DNA of 64,000 nucleotides from Sinohyriopsis cumingii (taxonomy: Eukaryota; Mollusca; Bivalvia; Unionida; Unionidae), in the NCBI GenBank assembly GCA_028554795.2, contig CM068835.1, positions 27,716,311 to 27,780,310 on the forward strand, given 5' to 3'. Position numbers and translations under genes: made by a program. The notes beneath the pieces were generated by a model. The model was not told the DNA's origin, made no database searches, and worked only from the letters and a program-made list of their open reading frames with translations. Every line of letters begins with the position of its first letter. Positions within the stretch are counted from its first letter, which is position 1. Positions 12,090 through 21,314 of the stretch are shown here, piece by piece.

Positions 12090-13342
12090 ATATTGAATAT
12101 GTGGTGTAGATCTTCGGTGGTGTGGCAGTTAAAGCAGTTAATGATTGCTGGTTTGGGTCCTATAAACCTTCCAAAACTGCTTGCTAGTTTAGTTTTTCCA
12201 GTTATTATCCTGTTTATGGTTTTCTGTTCTAAATAGGTACCCTTAGGTAGCTTATGTTCCTCTCTACGGTTTTTTGGGTTTCATGGTGCTTTTTACCTTT
12301 TGTGGAGGAGTTCCAAAAATCTTGCCATTTTTGGTCTATATATGTTTGTGCGAAGCTTAGTGCTTCTGCAGAGCTATAGTTAAGCTTGACTGAGTTTTGA
12401 TCTCCTGGTTTGATTTGTGCAACTTTGTCTCCTGTTTCGTTGCCAGAGATTCCAATGTGTGACGGTATCCACACGAGCTCGACTAATTGATGTGCTGTGG
12501 TGATATCGTCGATTAATTGGCATGCTTTGTCGAGGAATTGTTCCTTAGAGTGTGTATTGCGATTTTGGATCGATTTGATAACTCTTAGGGAATCGCTTAT
12601 AATGACTGCTTTAGGTATATGGTTGTCTTTGATCCATTGTAGTGATTCAAGTATAGCCCAGAATTCAGTAGTGTAAATGGAGCAATAGTCAGGTAATCTG
12701 GATCCCGTTTGTATATTGAATTCAGGGATGAATATTTCTGCTGCTGTTCTTGGTGGGTTGTTTGTTTTTTATCCATCGGTATATATTTTAACATAATCCG
12801 GGTATTTTTGGTTGATTTCGTTTACCAGCACGTTTTAATAAGTTTTCTTTTCCTTCTTTATTGCCTAATTTGGTAGCTTCAGTGTTAATCCTTGGTGGTT
12901 TTTGTAACCATGGTGATTTGTTCTGGTCTGTATTGTTTGTTACCTGTTTTTTTAGTAGTGGTATCTTTTCTCTTAGTTCAAGGATTACTTTGCCACTTGG
13001 TGTGGTGGGTATGATTTTGGGTTTGAAGACAACTTTACACTTGTTTATAGGTATTTTGGTTGGATGGTTGTCTGGGTGGGTATCTAATCGAATGGAGTAT
13101 CGGAGGAGCAGTTCTTGCCTACATAATTGTAAGGGTAGTTCTCCTGTTAGTGTTTGTAGTTCTTCTAATGATGTTGAGGGGAGTGTTCCTGTGCATAATA
13201 GTAAGGCTTTTCTCTGGATAGTGTCAAGTTTTTGTAGTACAGGTTGCTTAGCCGAGTTATATGCTTGGCAACCGTAATCCAGTTTTGATCTAATTAGGGT
13301 TTTATATATCGTGAGGAGGGTTTCCTAGTTGGATCCCCAGTC
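12090..13342 (-). pseudogene. LINE ORF2 C-terminal part: RT end, RNase H, zinc-finger segment
   Basis: Minus-strand frames include TLIRSKLDYGCQAY just downstream of the Polinton, the conserved post-RT segment seen in many LINEs. An RNase H domain follows with an entry near YTTEFWAILESLQWI, a SDSLRVIKSIQ strand (its Asp is catalytic in the family) and the HWIPSH-type motif VWIPSHIGISGNETGDKVA. Farther on is a CFNCHTTEDLHHIFNIC segment, the CCHC-like end typical of I-group ORF2. The fit to the RT half at 30.0-31.4 kb across the Polinton shows they were one gene. Confidence 0.8.
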
Positions 13343-13347
13343 AGTCC
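13343..13347. repeat. Polinton target-site duplication, left
   Basis: AGTCC, directly abutting the left TIR; repeated at 29920-29924. Confidence 0.85.
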
Positions 13348-13602
13348 AGCAGCAGAGAGGGCGAACAGACCATAGAATTCCGACAAAAAAAAAAAATAAA
13401 CAAAAATAAAATCATCTCGTAGAAAGGTCCAGATTTTTACAAATAAACGTTTCCTTGAGATGATTTTATTTTTGTTGAAACCAACCCCATCAATAAAACC
13501 TTAGTTCGAAAGGGTAGCTGAAAAATAAAGTATTCTACGTGTTTATTTATTTTTTGTTTATTTACTGGACGACCAACGTTAGTAGACGCCCTCTCTGCTG
13601 CT
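13348..13602. repeat. Polinton left terminal inverted repeat
   Basis: About 255 bp, matching 29669-29919 in reverse complement with only a few differences. Its outer end AGCAGCAGAGAGGGCG is mirrored at its own inner end (CGCCCTCTCTGCTGCT), so each TIR is itself bounded by 16-bp inverted repeats. An internal pair of about 18 bp (CAAAAATAAAATCATCTC and its complement) can form a second hairpin. Confidence 0.95.
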
Positions 13603-13613
13603 CATCAGAAACG

Positions 13614-14198
13614 TTAAAAGATTTTATCAAGACCCACACGATATCTTGTTCTTGCATCATGTAAATTTATTGTTATAAATCCATGCGGAGTAGCTTGCGC
13701 TCGTGAGAAGAAATTTCTGAATTTAATTATATCCATGTCACCACCACACCAAGTTTGATGAATATTTCTAAGTGTGTGTGTGTCTACACCATTAAACACA
13801 ACTAAAATATTGCAGTTGTCTCTAATCACCTTCGGAATTTGTGTATATCGTTGAGTAACATAGATCACATCTGTATTTTTATGTCTGCCGCGAGAAAATA
13901 TTCTGGCTGGATTTGATTGTTTATCTAGCATCACATCGTCGTATACAACTAAATTATTAATAAATCCGTCTAAAACATCTACGGATGGTGCTTCATCAAT
14001 ATCGGTTATAAACTCTATAACATCATTACCTTCGTCCAGTAATCTTGCGTTTTCATTGAAATCTTTAAGTACATCATAACATCGTTGATCATCAGCGGCT
14101 GGTGCTACTAAATATAATTTATCCCATTTCAACCATCTCATTATTAAATTAAGTAATAACTGCGTCTTACCCGATCCAGATGGTCCTATGATAATCAT
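13614..14198 (-). CDS. Polinton packaging ATPase (FtsK/HerA, A32-like)
   Basis: Reads 194 residues and ends a few bases inside the left TIR. It has a P-loop GPSGSGKT (residues 5-12) and a Walker B strand LVVYDD (83-88), followed by a conserved FSRGRHKNTDVIYVTQR segment (the sensor/arginine region of this family). The family pumps genomic DNA into capsids and is part of the core Polinton gene set. The start is uncertain because family-like sequence may continue slightly upstream. Divergent from the gene at 14289, sharing an AT-rich gap of about 90 bp. Confidence 0.9.
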   Translation of the reverse strand: MIIIGPSGSGKTQLLLNLIMRWLKWDKLYLVAPAADDQRCYDVLKDFNENARLLDEGNDVIEFITDIDEAPSVDVLDGFINNLVVYDDVMLDKQSNPARIFSRGRHKNTDVIYVTQRYTQIPKVIRDNCNILVVFNGVDTHTLRNIHQTWCGGDMDIIKFRNFFSRAQATPHGFITINLHDARTRYRVGLDKIF

Positions 14199-14288
14199 TC
14201 TGATGGAATTCGGTAGCGCAGGATGATGCTTAACAGGTTCTCGTTTTCTTGTCGCTGAGAAATCAATTATATCCCTATATATTATAAC

Positions 14289-14792
14289 ATGAATTTATAT
14301 TGCTTACGCTGTAGATCTAAAACTCCAACTACTGATTTAGCTACGGTTACAACAAAAAATAAAAAAATAGCGTATGGTGGAAAATGTTCTGTGTGCGGTA
14401 GGAAGAAATTTTCGTTTTTACCTAATAAGCGCGGTGGTGATATTGCTAATTTGATGTCAAAGTTTCCAGGTACTCCATGGGCTAAATACAGAGGAGAAAA
14501 ACATCTACCAGCATCTAATTATTGCGGTCCTGGTACTCGACTCGATATCAGGCTTGATAATCAGGATCAACCAAAACCAGGCGGGGAACCAATAAACGCT
14601 ATTGATCGAGCTTGTCACGCTCATGATGTAGCTTATAAAAGTAAAAATCTACAAGATAGACATATTGCGGATGTGAAATTAATTCACGCGCTAGATTCTA
14701 TAAAAAATAAAAATATCAAAGAAAAATTAGCTAATTGGTTAGTAAGATCTGCGATGAAAGGTAAACTAGTATTAGGGTCTGGTAATATATAA
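14289..14792 (+). CDS. Polinton zinc ribbon plus phospholipase-A2-like protein
   Basis: 167 residues. The N-terminus is a four-cysteine ribbon (C5, C8, C33, C36) like the small DUF5679-type viral zinc domain. The C-terminal half has the two signatures of secreted and parvoviral PLA2: the calcium loop YCGPG (78-82) and the catalytic HDVAY (112-116). In parvoviruses this enzyme breaches endosomal membranes during entry; a similar role in a Polinton virion is inferred. The stop overlaps the integrase start (TAATG), so the two genes are tightly coupled. The start lies directly in a TATATTATAACATG context. Confidence 0.85.
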   Translation: MNLYCLRCRSKTPTTDLATVTTKNKKIAYGGKCSVCGRKKFSFLPNKRGGDIANLMSKFPGTPWAKYRGEKHLPASNYCGPGTRLDIRLDNQDQPKPGGEPINAIDRACHAHDVAYKSKNLQDRHIADVKLIHALDSIKNKNIKEKLANWLVRSAMKGKLVLGSGNI

Positions 14793-15739
14793 TGGAATTA
14801 ATTTATTATTCACCAAGAGGATACTGGAGTGGCAGAGCAGCAATTGGTAAACTTGCTGATGCAGCAGCGGTTAAACATTTTACTGCTAAAACGTGGTTAT
14901 CCAAACAAGCAATATGGCAAATTTATCTACCACCACCGAAACGAATTCAGTACGCTTATTTCGATGTCAGTGTTCCTAATGAAGTTCATCAAGCTGATAT
15001 TCTGTTTTTACCACATGATACTGTACGTAGAAAAACGTACAAGTACGCGTTAACCGTAGTTGATGTTGCAAGTAGGTATAAAGAAGCAGAGCCGCTATCA
15101 ACGAAAACATCATCTGAAGTAGCCGATGCGTTTGAACGAATTTATCAACGAGGTGGTCTGCGATGGCCACAATTATTACAGGTTGATCCTGGTAAGGAAT
15201 TTCTTGGTCCAGTATCATCGTTGATGAAACAACATAATACCAAAATACGACGAGGTCATACTGCAATTCACCGTGATCAGGCAATTGCTGAGCGATTTAA
15301 TCGAACACTCACTGAGCGGTTATTTGGGTATCAATACGCGAAGGAATTTATTCAAGATAAAAGATCTCGCGAATGGGTTGCAAGATTACCAAACGTGATA
15401 GCTGCATTAAATAATGAGATTACACGAACAACCAACATGAAACCCATTAATGCAATTAAAAAAATATACCAACACAACGAAAAGATGTTGAAAAACAAAA
15501 AATATTGGGTGGTGTTACAGTTAGATATTTATACGAGCCTGGTGAACTTGAAGATGGTAAAGCGAGAGCGACTGATCCTATTTGGAGTGTTACCACACAA
15601 AATATCCACCGTGACAAGATCCTCAGGTAGACCTGCAATCTACAGATTAGATTCGGCTGCTCCTCAACGTGGATTTACACGTGAACAATTACAAATAATT
15701 CCCGAGGATACACAGTTACCACCGCGATCACTTAACTAG
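14792..15739 (+). CDS. Polinton integrase (DDE, RVE type)
   Basis: 315 residues. The catalytic core has D69 (QADILFLPHD), D132 (QVDPGKEF) and E167 (IAERFN); the D132-E167 spacing is the D(35)E of retroviral-type integrases. The core is preceded by a helical region and followed by a basic C-terminal region of the SH3/chromo-like sort used in DNA or target binding. It joins the element's TIR ends to the target and makes the short duplications seen at 13343 and 29920. It overlaps the preceding gene by one base and converges with the helicase region. Confidence 0.92.
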   Translation: MELIYYSPRGYWSGRAAIGKLADAAAVKHFTAKTWLSKQAIWQIYLPPPKRIQYAYFDVSVPNEVHQADILFLPHDTVRRKTYKYALTVVDVASRYKEAEPLSTKTSSEVADAFERIYQRGGLRWPQLLQVDPGKEFLGPVSSLMKQHNTKIRRGHTAIHRDQAIAERFNRTLTERLFGYQYAKEFIQDKRSREWVARLPNVIAALNNEITRTTNMKPINAIKKIYQHNEKMLKNKKYWVVLQLDIYTSLVNLKMVKRERLILFGVLPHKISTVTRSSGRPAIYRLDSAAPQRGFTREQLQIIPEDTQLPPRSLN

Positions 15740-17104
15740 CGCCGCGACGCCGATTACACTCAAGACAGGTCAACATGGTATTTTCTCGTGTATGACCGCG
15801 ACTACTATCTTCTCCGTCTACGGTAAATTGTCTTGAATCATTACTCGAATACCTCCACAGCATTATACAATTGCAACTTGCGCAATGATTATTCTGCTGC
15901 TGTTTTAACTCAGTAATAAATTCAACATCAAGATCAAAGTCACGTTTATTTTTTTTATCAGATTGTTTGTATCCGATTAATTTTTTTCTTATTATATCAT
16001 CATCGATGATGTTAAATTTATCAACGATTTCAGGAATTATAATTCTACGTAATTGAGATATTTTTCTGACCCTCGATACTGCTAAATAGACTAAATTTGA
16101 CCACTCGATGCGATCGTCCACAATCCAAACTCGTGTATCAGAAATAGTTAATCCCTGAGACGAGTGGATCGTCATAGCGTATCCCAACACCCGTGGAGAT
16201 TTGTCAGCGTGTAATGCATCTTCGACCACACTGATATCAACGGCGACAATATCGTTTAATACGAGATTCTGTTTCTCAGTTTGCCCTGGAATATCAACAT
16301 TAATATTCTGTTTTCGTGTATCTGATGGTCTATAACACAACGGTACGGGTAATTCTGAATATTTTTCTTTATGTAGCTGAAATAACTGCTGTTGTAAAGC
16401 GTCTCTGATTATTTTTCTGCTTGCTACTATCAAATCGTTGGGTCTCCATAAATTTAAAAAATCACTCATTGAGGTCTCTGAGACCACTCCGCGTATTATT
16501 TCACACTGAAGTTTGTTTGATTGTAATCTGATCAATTTTTTAAACTCCTTTAAATTTGCATCGAGAGCTCTATGATCATAATCAACGAAATTTTTTAACC
16601 AATCATGTGGAGATGGTCCAACAAAAGGCGCGGTTGACCATGATCACCACACATTATTATAGCGGTATTTTTCGTCAGCAACCAATCAAGAAACGTTTTT
16701 AATGTATCCAATGACACCGTGCATATCTCGTCCCAAATAATTATTTTAGGTATATATTTTTGTCCCATTCGTTCAGGAGTCCATGTATCCCCGCGCCACC
16801 GAAAGAAACTATGATACGTGCACGATTGTACTTGCCGTTGTTTCATCTCGCGTGCAAGTCTATGTGTGGGTGTCAGCACGATCATATCTGAATTTCTAAA
16901 AACATTAATTGCTCGACTCGTTTTGCCGCATCCACCAGGTCCATTGAGATATACTGTCTTATATCTAGTTATTGGATCACTCAACGATGGTGCTTTCGAC
17001 ATTTCTGATATTTTATTGCCCTTACGATAAAAATCTCTCATTGGAACATCTGCTGATTCTGTATAATTGTGTAATAATTCTTTTTTATTCTCCACGAACC
17101 CCAT
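15732..17104 (-). pseudogene. Polinton SF1 helicase with C-terminal HNH-like zinc domain
   Basis: Minus-strand sequence with SF1 (Pif1/RecD-like) helicase motifs in order: Walker A GPGGCGKT, motif Ia LTPTHRLA, Walker B IIIWDEIC, motif III IIMCGDHGQP, motif V MTIHSSQGLTI and motif VI YLAVSRVR. The end carries an HNH-like treble-clef segment (CASC, GHTRENTMLTCLECNRRRG). It lies directly downstream of the polymerase on the same strand; from memory, similar proteins in fungi and molluscs carry polymerase, helicase and HNH together. The polymerase-helicase stretch is broken, with about two breaks. Confidence 0.8.
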
Positions 17105-19164
17105 CGTTCATCATTACTTGTGAATTTCATAACAGATTCTAAATATTTACTCGAAATATAAAACGAATCTGTTGCGACTCTGACTGCGGTCTCAGGAAAT
17201 CTATTAATCATCGATAATAAATTTATAGAAACATAAGCCAACTTGGAAGATCTTAGATGAGTATACTGTGGGGAGACATCATTTATGTAACTAACGATCG
17301 TACCCAATTTTGTTACGTCGGATAAATAAACACTTTCTCGATTTACAAATATATTTCTCGCTGTTGTATCAGCGATTATAAAATCGTACTCGGCATCATC
17401 TAGAATTAATCGTGCGTGATGTCTTTTATGATCATATGCACCACCTTGAGTAAATTTACCTATATTTTTTCTACCGAGATCTTTTGCGGTTTTGAGTTTA
17501 ATCTCGAGAATTTTAGGAGCTTCTTTGATAATATCATCTTCGGAAACATCAGGACATTTTTCCTTAAATTCCTTAATAACTTCATCGAGATTGATAAAAT
17601 CTGGCATGGGCAACCAAACTTCGGTCTGCGTATGATATGATATAATTGCCTCACTGACAACCAGCGATGTCAGTATCGCACAATATAGCATATATCGTAA
17701 TAAAACTATAGGCACCCAACGTTTTTCACAAAAATGTCTGCCAAACCAAACATAACAAATTTGGTGAAGATTTTCGTTAAGCTCGAATGATTCAATACAG
17801 GCGAATCCAGTCAGATCAAAATCAGGTAATGGTCCATTAATTGCCACTCGCGTCATCTCGTTTGTAGGGTGACCAAGTCTTTTAAAGTACACAGAACAAT
17901 CTCCGTATCCTAGAAAACTTCCTGGATAACATGCAACCATATCAACCGAAATAACATCATTGTAATTATACTTGGCATTCCATAATCCGCCATGTCTGTA
18001 TTCGACGCAACTTGCATCTTCAAGTAAATCAAATCGTGTTGGTTTCCATGAATTTTTTTCTCTAGCAAAATGAGCCGCAACAGATGGAACGGCAAAGCAA
18101 TTAGTTAGTAATTTGTCAGTATTTTCCGCGAAAAACTTCTCCGCGAGATTTTTCATCTCGTCATGGAGAGATTCTGTTCGATATATTTCACCATTTGGTC
18201 TAACAAACTGATCAAATCCACCTTCTTCATTACTTTTAAATAACCATACTGATACAGGATCGTTTTTACTTATTTCGTTGATAAAATCGAACATATCTGC
18301 CCCAGAATTATCTGGGGGGTAAAATCTAACAGTTCGATCACATGGAAATATTGTTACTGCGCTGGTCCATGCGTGCGCGTTATGATCAATAATATTTATT
18401 GAAGCTCCTTTCGATTTATATTTAGACTCGTACAGTACCCCTCCCGTTATTGTTGATACATTTACTGGAAATTTTAATATTTTTCCTAGTTCAGCAACAT
18501 CTTTTATTGTAGCACCGGTATCCTTAACTGAATCGGCCCACGAGTTTATTTTTTTACGTCTTAAATCAGTTAATCCGTTTCCACGCATCGCGTTTGTAAA
18601 GTGTTCTATTACTCGTTCGGCTACACAATTTAACCTTGAAAATTTCATTGGTGCCAGTTTATCAACGTTGGTTTTTTTATTTATCTCATAGATTCCATAA
18701 ATAACCGCTGTTACAGGATACGCTCGCTCATAATACGGTTTGTCAATACCTGTCAATAGACCCGGTCTGGAATCTTTACTTAATATGGCAATTTTATTAT
18801 TACCAAGGACAGGATCATATTTGTCACGGATAATCCAACTACCTGTTTCTGTTAATACAATAAATTTTACTCTGAAGAAATATTTTTGATTACCCTCGTA
18901 TTCAGTGATATAGTTAATGATAGTTGCCGCTCGCTTGTCATTCATTGTAGCGTCCTTGACAGTATTGCGTATAATCTTGAACGTTGACCATACATGAGAT
19001 GCACCATCTGTGTAAAATTCTTTCTTGGCGTCGTGAATTTTCGAGATCAAACTTTTATTTTTCGGATCAACCAGATCTCGTACTGGTAAGTCAGAAGATA
19101 ATCTGTCGAGATTAAATTTATATTTAACAGGCCTAGTTTGGGATAATTTCTCAAACTCGTTCAT
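17105..19164 (-). pseudogene. Polinton divergent family-B-like DNA polymerase
   Basis: About 700 residues on the minus strand. Motif A is VISVDMVACYPGSF (DxxxxYP) and motif C is VRVATDSFYIS (TDS), as in family-B polymerases; GKFTQGGAYD may serve as motif B. The N-terminal part is divergent and no clear 3'-5' exonuclease motifs were identified. Polinton polymerases are protein-primed and copy the whole linear element. The most likely start is the Met at 19164, after an AT-rich promoter-like gap shared with the divergent zinc-finger gene; an in-frame upstream Met at 19215 would place the start inside that gene. It continues into the helicase region. Confidence 0.75.
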
Positions 19165-19206
19165 ATAATTAAAACAAATATTTAAATAAAAAATATTATA
19201 TATACA
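19165..19206. promoter_or_regulatory. Shared AT-rich divergent promoter region
   Basis: A 42-bp, almost wholly A/T gap between the polymerase (minus) and zinc-finger (plus) starts, containing AATATTATATATACAATG on the plus side and TTTTAATTATATG on the minus side. TATA-like words abut both start codons. Confidence 0.45.
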
Positions 19207-19482
19207 ATGTCTCAATGCAGATGGTTGATGATCGGTTCAGTAAATCGATGCAACAAATCCTGTAGAGGTGAATTTTGTTGGATGCACTTACAGGGCATAC
19301 GGCGGGGGAGTCTAGGACCAATACCGTGTCTGCGATGTGGTGCTGGGGTGCGAGAAAAAACAGAATTATGTGGAAAGTGCGGTGGAAAACGGTTCAGAGA
19401 ACTTAAAAGATATTATGACAAAAAAAATAATAATGGTGAAAACGCTATAAAATCCGTGGAGGATTATATATCAAGATTTTAG
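19207..19482 (+). CDS. Polinton small zinc-finger protein
   Basis: 91 residues. Two probable zinc sites: an N-terminal Cys/His cluster (C4, C15, C19, C24, H27) and a ribbon PCLRCG ... LCGKCGG. The C-terminus is basic and charged (RFRELKRYYDKKNNN). Function unknown; nucleic-acid binding is likely from the fold. It is divergent from the polymerase with overlapping upstream regions, and I recall similar small proteins beside the same polymerase-helicase module elsewhere (not verified). Confidence 0.75.
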   Translation: MSQCRWLMIGSVNRCNKSCRGEFCWMHLQGIRRGSLGPIPCLRCGAGVREKTELCGKCGGKRFRELKRYYDKKNNNGENAIKSVEDYISRF

Positions 19483-19519
19483 ACAAACAATGATTTAAAC
19501 AAATAATATTATTGCATAA

Positions 19520-19933
19520 ATGGAGCAAAATACATTTGTCCCACATCCCACAATGACAAACTATGAATCAGATATTAATGGTGTCATCAGACACTGCAGG
19601 TTGAAGAGACCAGTTGGTAATGTTAGTAATTCTGGTTATCTAAGGTTCACATATGAGGGGGGAGGAAAGAAACATTATCTCTGTCATAGATTTACGTACG
19701 AATGTTTCTTCGGAGTGATCAAAGACGGTCTTGTTATTGATCATATTGATGGGGATCCTCAAAACAATAATTTATCCAACCTTCGTGTTGTCACGCAAAG
19801 CGAGAACTCTGCATGTGGTAATACTGGAAGATGTAAAACAATCGGAAAGAGGGCGGTAAATCACCTTCCGATATCAATAATTATCATCACCACATTGAAT
19901 TATTTTTTTGGTCAGAAATTGCTACTTACCTGA
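19520..19933 (+). CDS. HNH endonuclease, homing type, inside the Polinton
   Basis: 137 residues. The HNH core is HRFTYECFFG (from residue 56) followed by DHIDGDPQNNNLSNLRVV (74-91), the His-Asn-His pattern of HNH_3-type nucleases from phage and organellar homing genes. The last ~35 residues become hydrophobic and unlike the family. It may be an intervening homing gene or a Polinton accessory nuclease. It is followed at once by structured non-coding sequence. Open in this copy. Confidence 0.8.
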   Translation: MEQNTFVPHPTMTNYESDINGVIRHCRLKRPVGNVSNSGYLRFTYEGGGKKHYLCHRFTYECFFGVIKDGLVIDHIDGDPQNNNLSNLRVVTQSENSACGNTGRCKTIGKRAVNHLPISIIIITTLNYFFGQKLLLT

Positions 19934-20075
19934 AGGGGGATAACTCCGTTGAGCATATTCATGTAACTGAGTTACTTCCCCTTGACCGTGTTCATTGTGT
20001 AATAGTAGATCCGTTGCAGGGGAAAAACCCAGGAAAAATCCCCCAATTATGGGTTTTTCCGGGTTTCTCCACTAT
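19930..20075 (+). other. Two hairpins after the HNH gene
   Basis: First hairpin: AAGGGGGATAACTC (about 19933) pairs with GAGTTACTTCCCCTT (about 19970-19984). Second: GGAAAAACCC (about 20021-20030) pairs with GGGTTTTTCC (about 20051-20060). They lie between the HNH stop and the stem-loop array and could be 3'-end or processing signals, or part of one larger structured RNA. Confidence 0.5.
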
Positions 20076-20104
20076 ATATACTGGCCTCATACGCTGTGTT
20101 TTAC

Positions 20105-20605
20105 CCCTAAACTTGCTAGTGTGCGGTGGCAGACTAGGAGTTATGATACCGCCTCTAAACTTGCTAGGCTGCGGTGGCAGACTAGGAGTTATGGGGTTGT
20201 ACTGTCTTTATATGTATCCTTGAACTTGCTAGGCTGTGGTGGCAGACTAGGAGTTATGGGATTTATATGCCCGTTGAATGTGGTGGCAAGCTACGAGTTC
20301 TGGGTTGTAAATATATGTTGTGTTCTGTGTGTCCTCTAAACTTAGTAGAATGCGGTGGCAATCTGCGAGTTTAATGAGGATTGTCTTTACCCTCTTGGGC
20401 CTCCAGACCGTTGTTTGACGGGTTAGGGGCTCTCACAGGCGGTAGTGTTTCGTATACCCGTTGAACTTGGTAGAATGCGGTGGCAAGCTGCGAGTTCTGG
20501 GTTGTGTTGTCCTTCATTCATTGTATATATTTCATGTCAGTTGTGTTCTGTGTATCCTCTAAACTTAGTAGAATGCGGTGGCAATCTGCGAGTTTAATGA
20601 GGCTG
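20105..20605 (+). repeat. Array of seven stem-loops with a GGTG loop
   Basis: Seven copies, about 35 nt each, at about 20108, 20156, 20222, 20275 (partial), 20339, 20463 and 20570, separated by unlike spacers. Each folds as AACT..CTAG/GTAGA..TGC, loop GGTG, GCA..CTAG/TCTGC..AGTT. Type 1 stems pair CTAG with CTAG; type 2 stems pair GTAGA with TCTGC; one copy has TGT in place of TGC, still pairing as G-U. Paired changes with a constant loop imply selection on the hairpin. Function unknown. Confidence 0.75.
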
Positions 20606-20676
20606 TTGTTGTGCCATCCCGACGAACTCGCTGTAGGTAATAAAAAAAATTATTTTAAAGATTTATATATTATATA

Positions 20677-21051
20677 ATGAACCATGAAAATATCAAAGAC
20701 ATTATTTCTGCTATCAAAAAACTAGAAGAAAACGGAATTAATATATCTGATGAACTAAATCCTGAAAAAATAATATCTGATTTTGAAACGTTAGAAGAGC
20801 TTAAGAATGAAAATAAGTATGTTCTATCATCTCAATATAAGTTCATAAAGCGGATTCAGGCAGCTATGTTTCAATCACTAGCTATGGTGAACGATGATCA
20901 AGTAAATGAATTTGTTCCTCTTTCTGTCGCAGTAGAAAAGGTCAGGTCGGGATTATCCAGCGAGTATCAAACGAAAAAAACAATCAGTACCCGCATAAGA
21001 TACTTAAGAAAAATTATGTCAACAAGTAACAACCAAAGCAAAACTGTATGA
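20677..21051 (+). CDS. Polinton ORF, unknown, helical
   Basis: 124 residues, rich in Lys, Glu, Ile and Ser, predicted mostly helical (IKKLEENGINISDELNP; ISTRIRYLRKIM). No family recognised. Good start context (TTATATATTATATAATG) like other Polinton genes in this copy, following the stem-loop array. It is the last plus-strand gene before the repeat-rich centre. It could be a regulator; that is only a guess. Confidence 0.6.
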   Translation: MNHENIKDIISAIKKLEENGINISDELNPEKIISDFETLEELKNENKYVLSSQYKFIKRIQAAMFQSLAMVNDDQVNEFVPLSVAVEKVRSGLSSEYQTKKTISTRIRYLRKIMSTSNNQSKTV

Positions 21052-21314
21052 ATTATTATTTATTTATTCTGGGATTATATTTATTTATTCTGAGATTATA
21101 TTTATTTATTCTGAGATTATATTTATTTATTCTGGGATTATATTTATTTATTCTGAAATATTTTATTTATTCTGAATTATTTTATTTATTCTGGGATTAT
21201 ATTTATTCTGAATTATTATTTATTTATTCTGAAATATTTTATTTATTCTGAATTGTTATTTATTTATTCTGAATTATTATATTTATTCTGAAATATTTTA
21301 TTTTTACTGAAATT

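Noticed and set aside
12861-13277. 138-residue plus-strand ORF with hydrophobic segments
   Set aside because: Antisense shadow of LINE ORF2.
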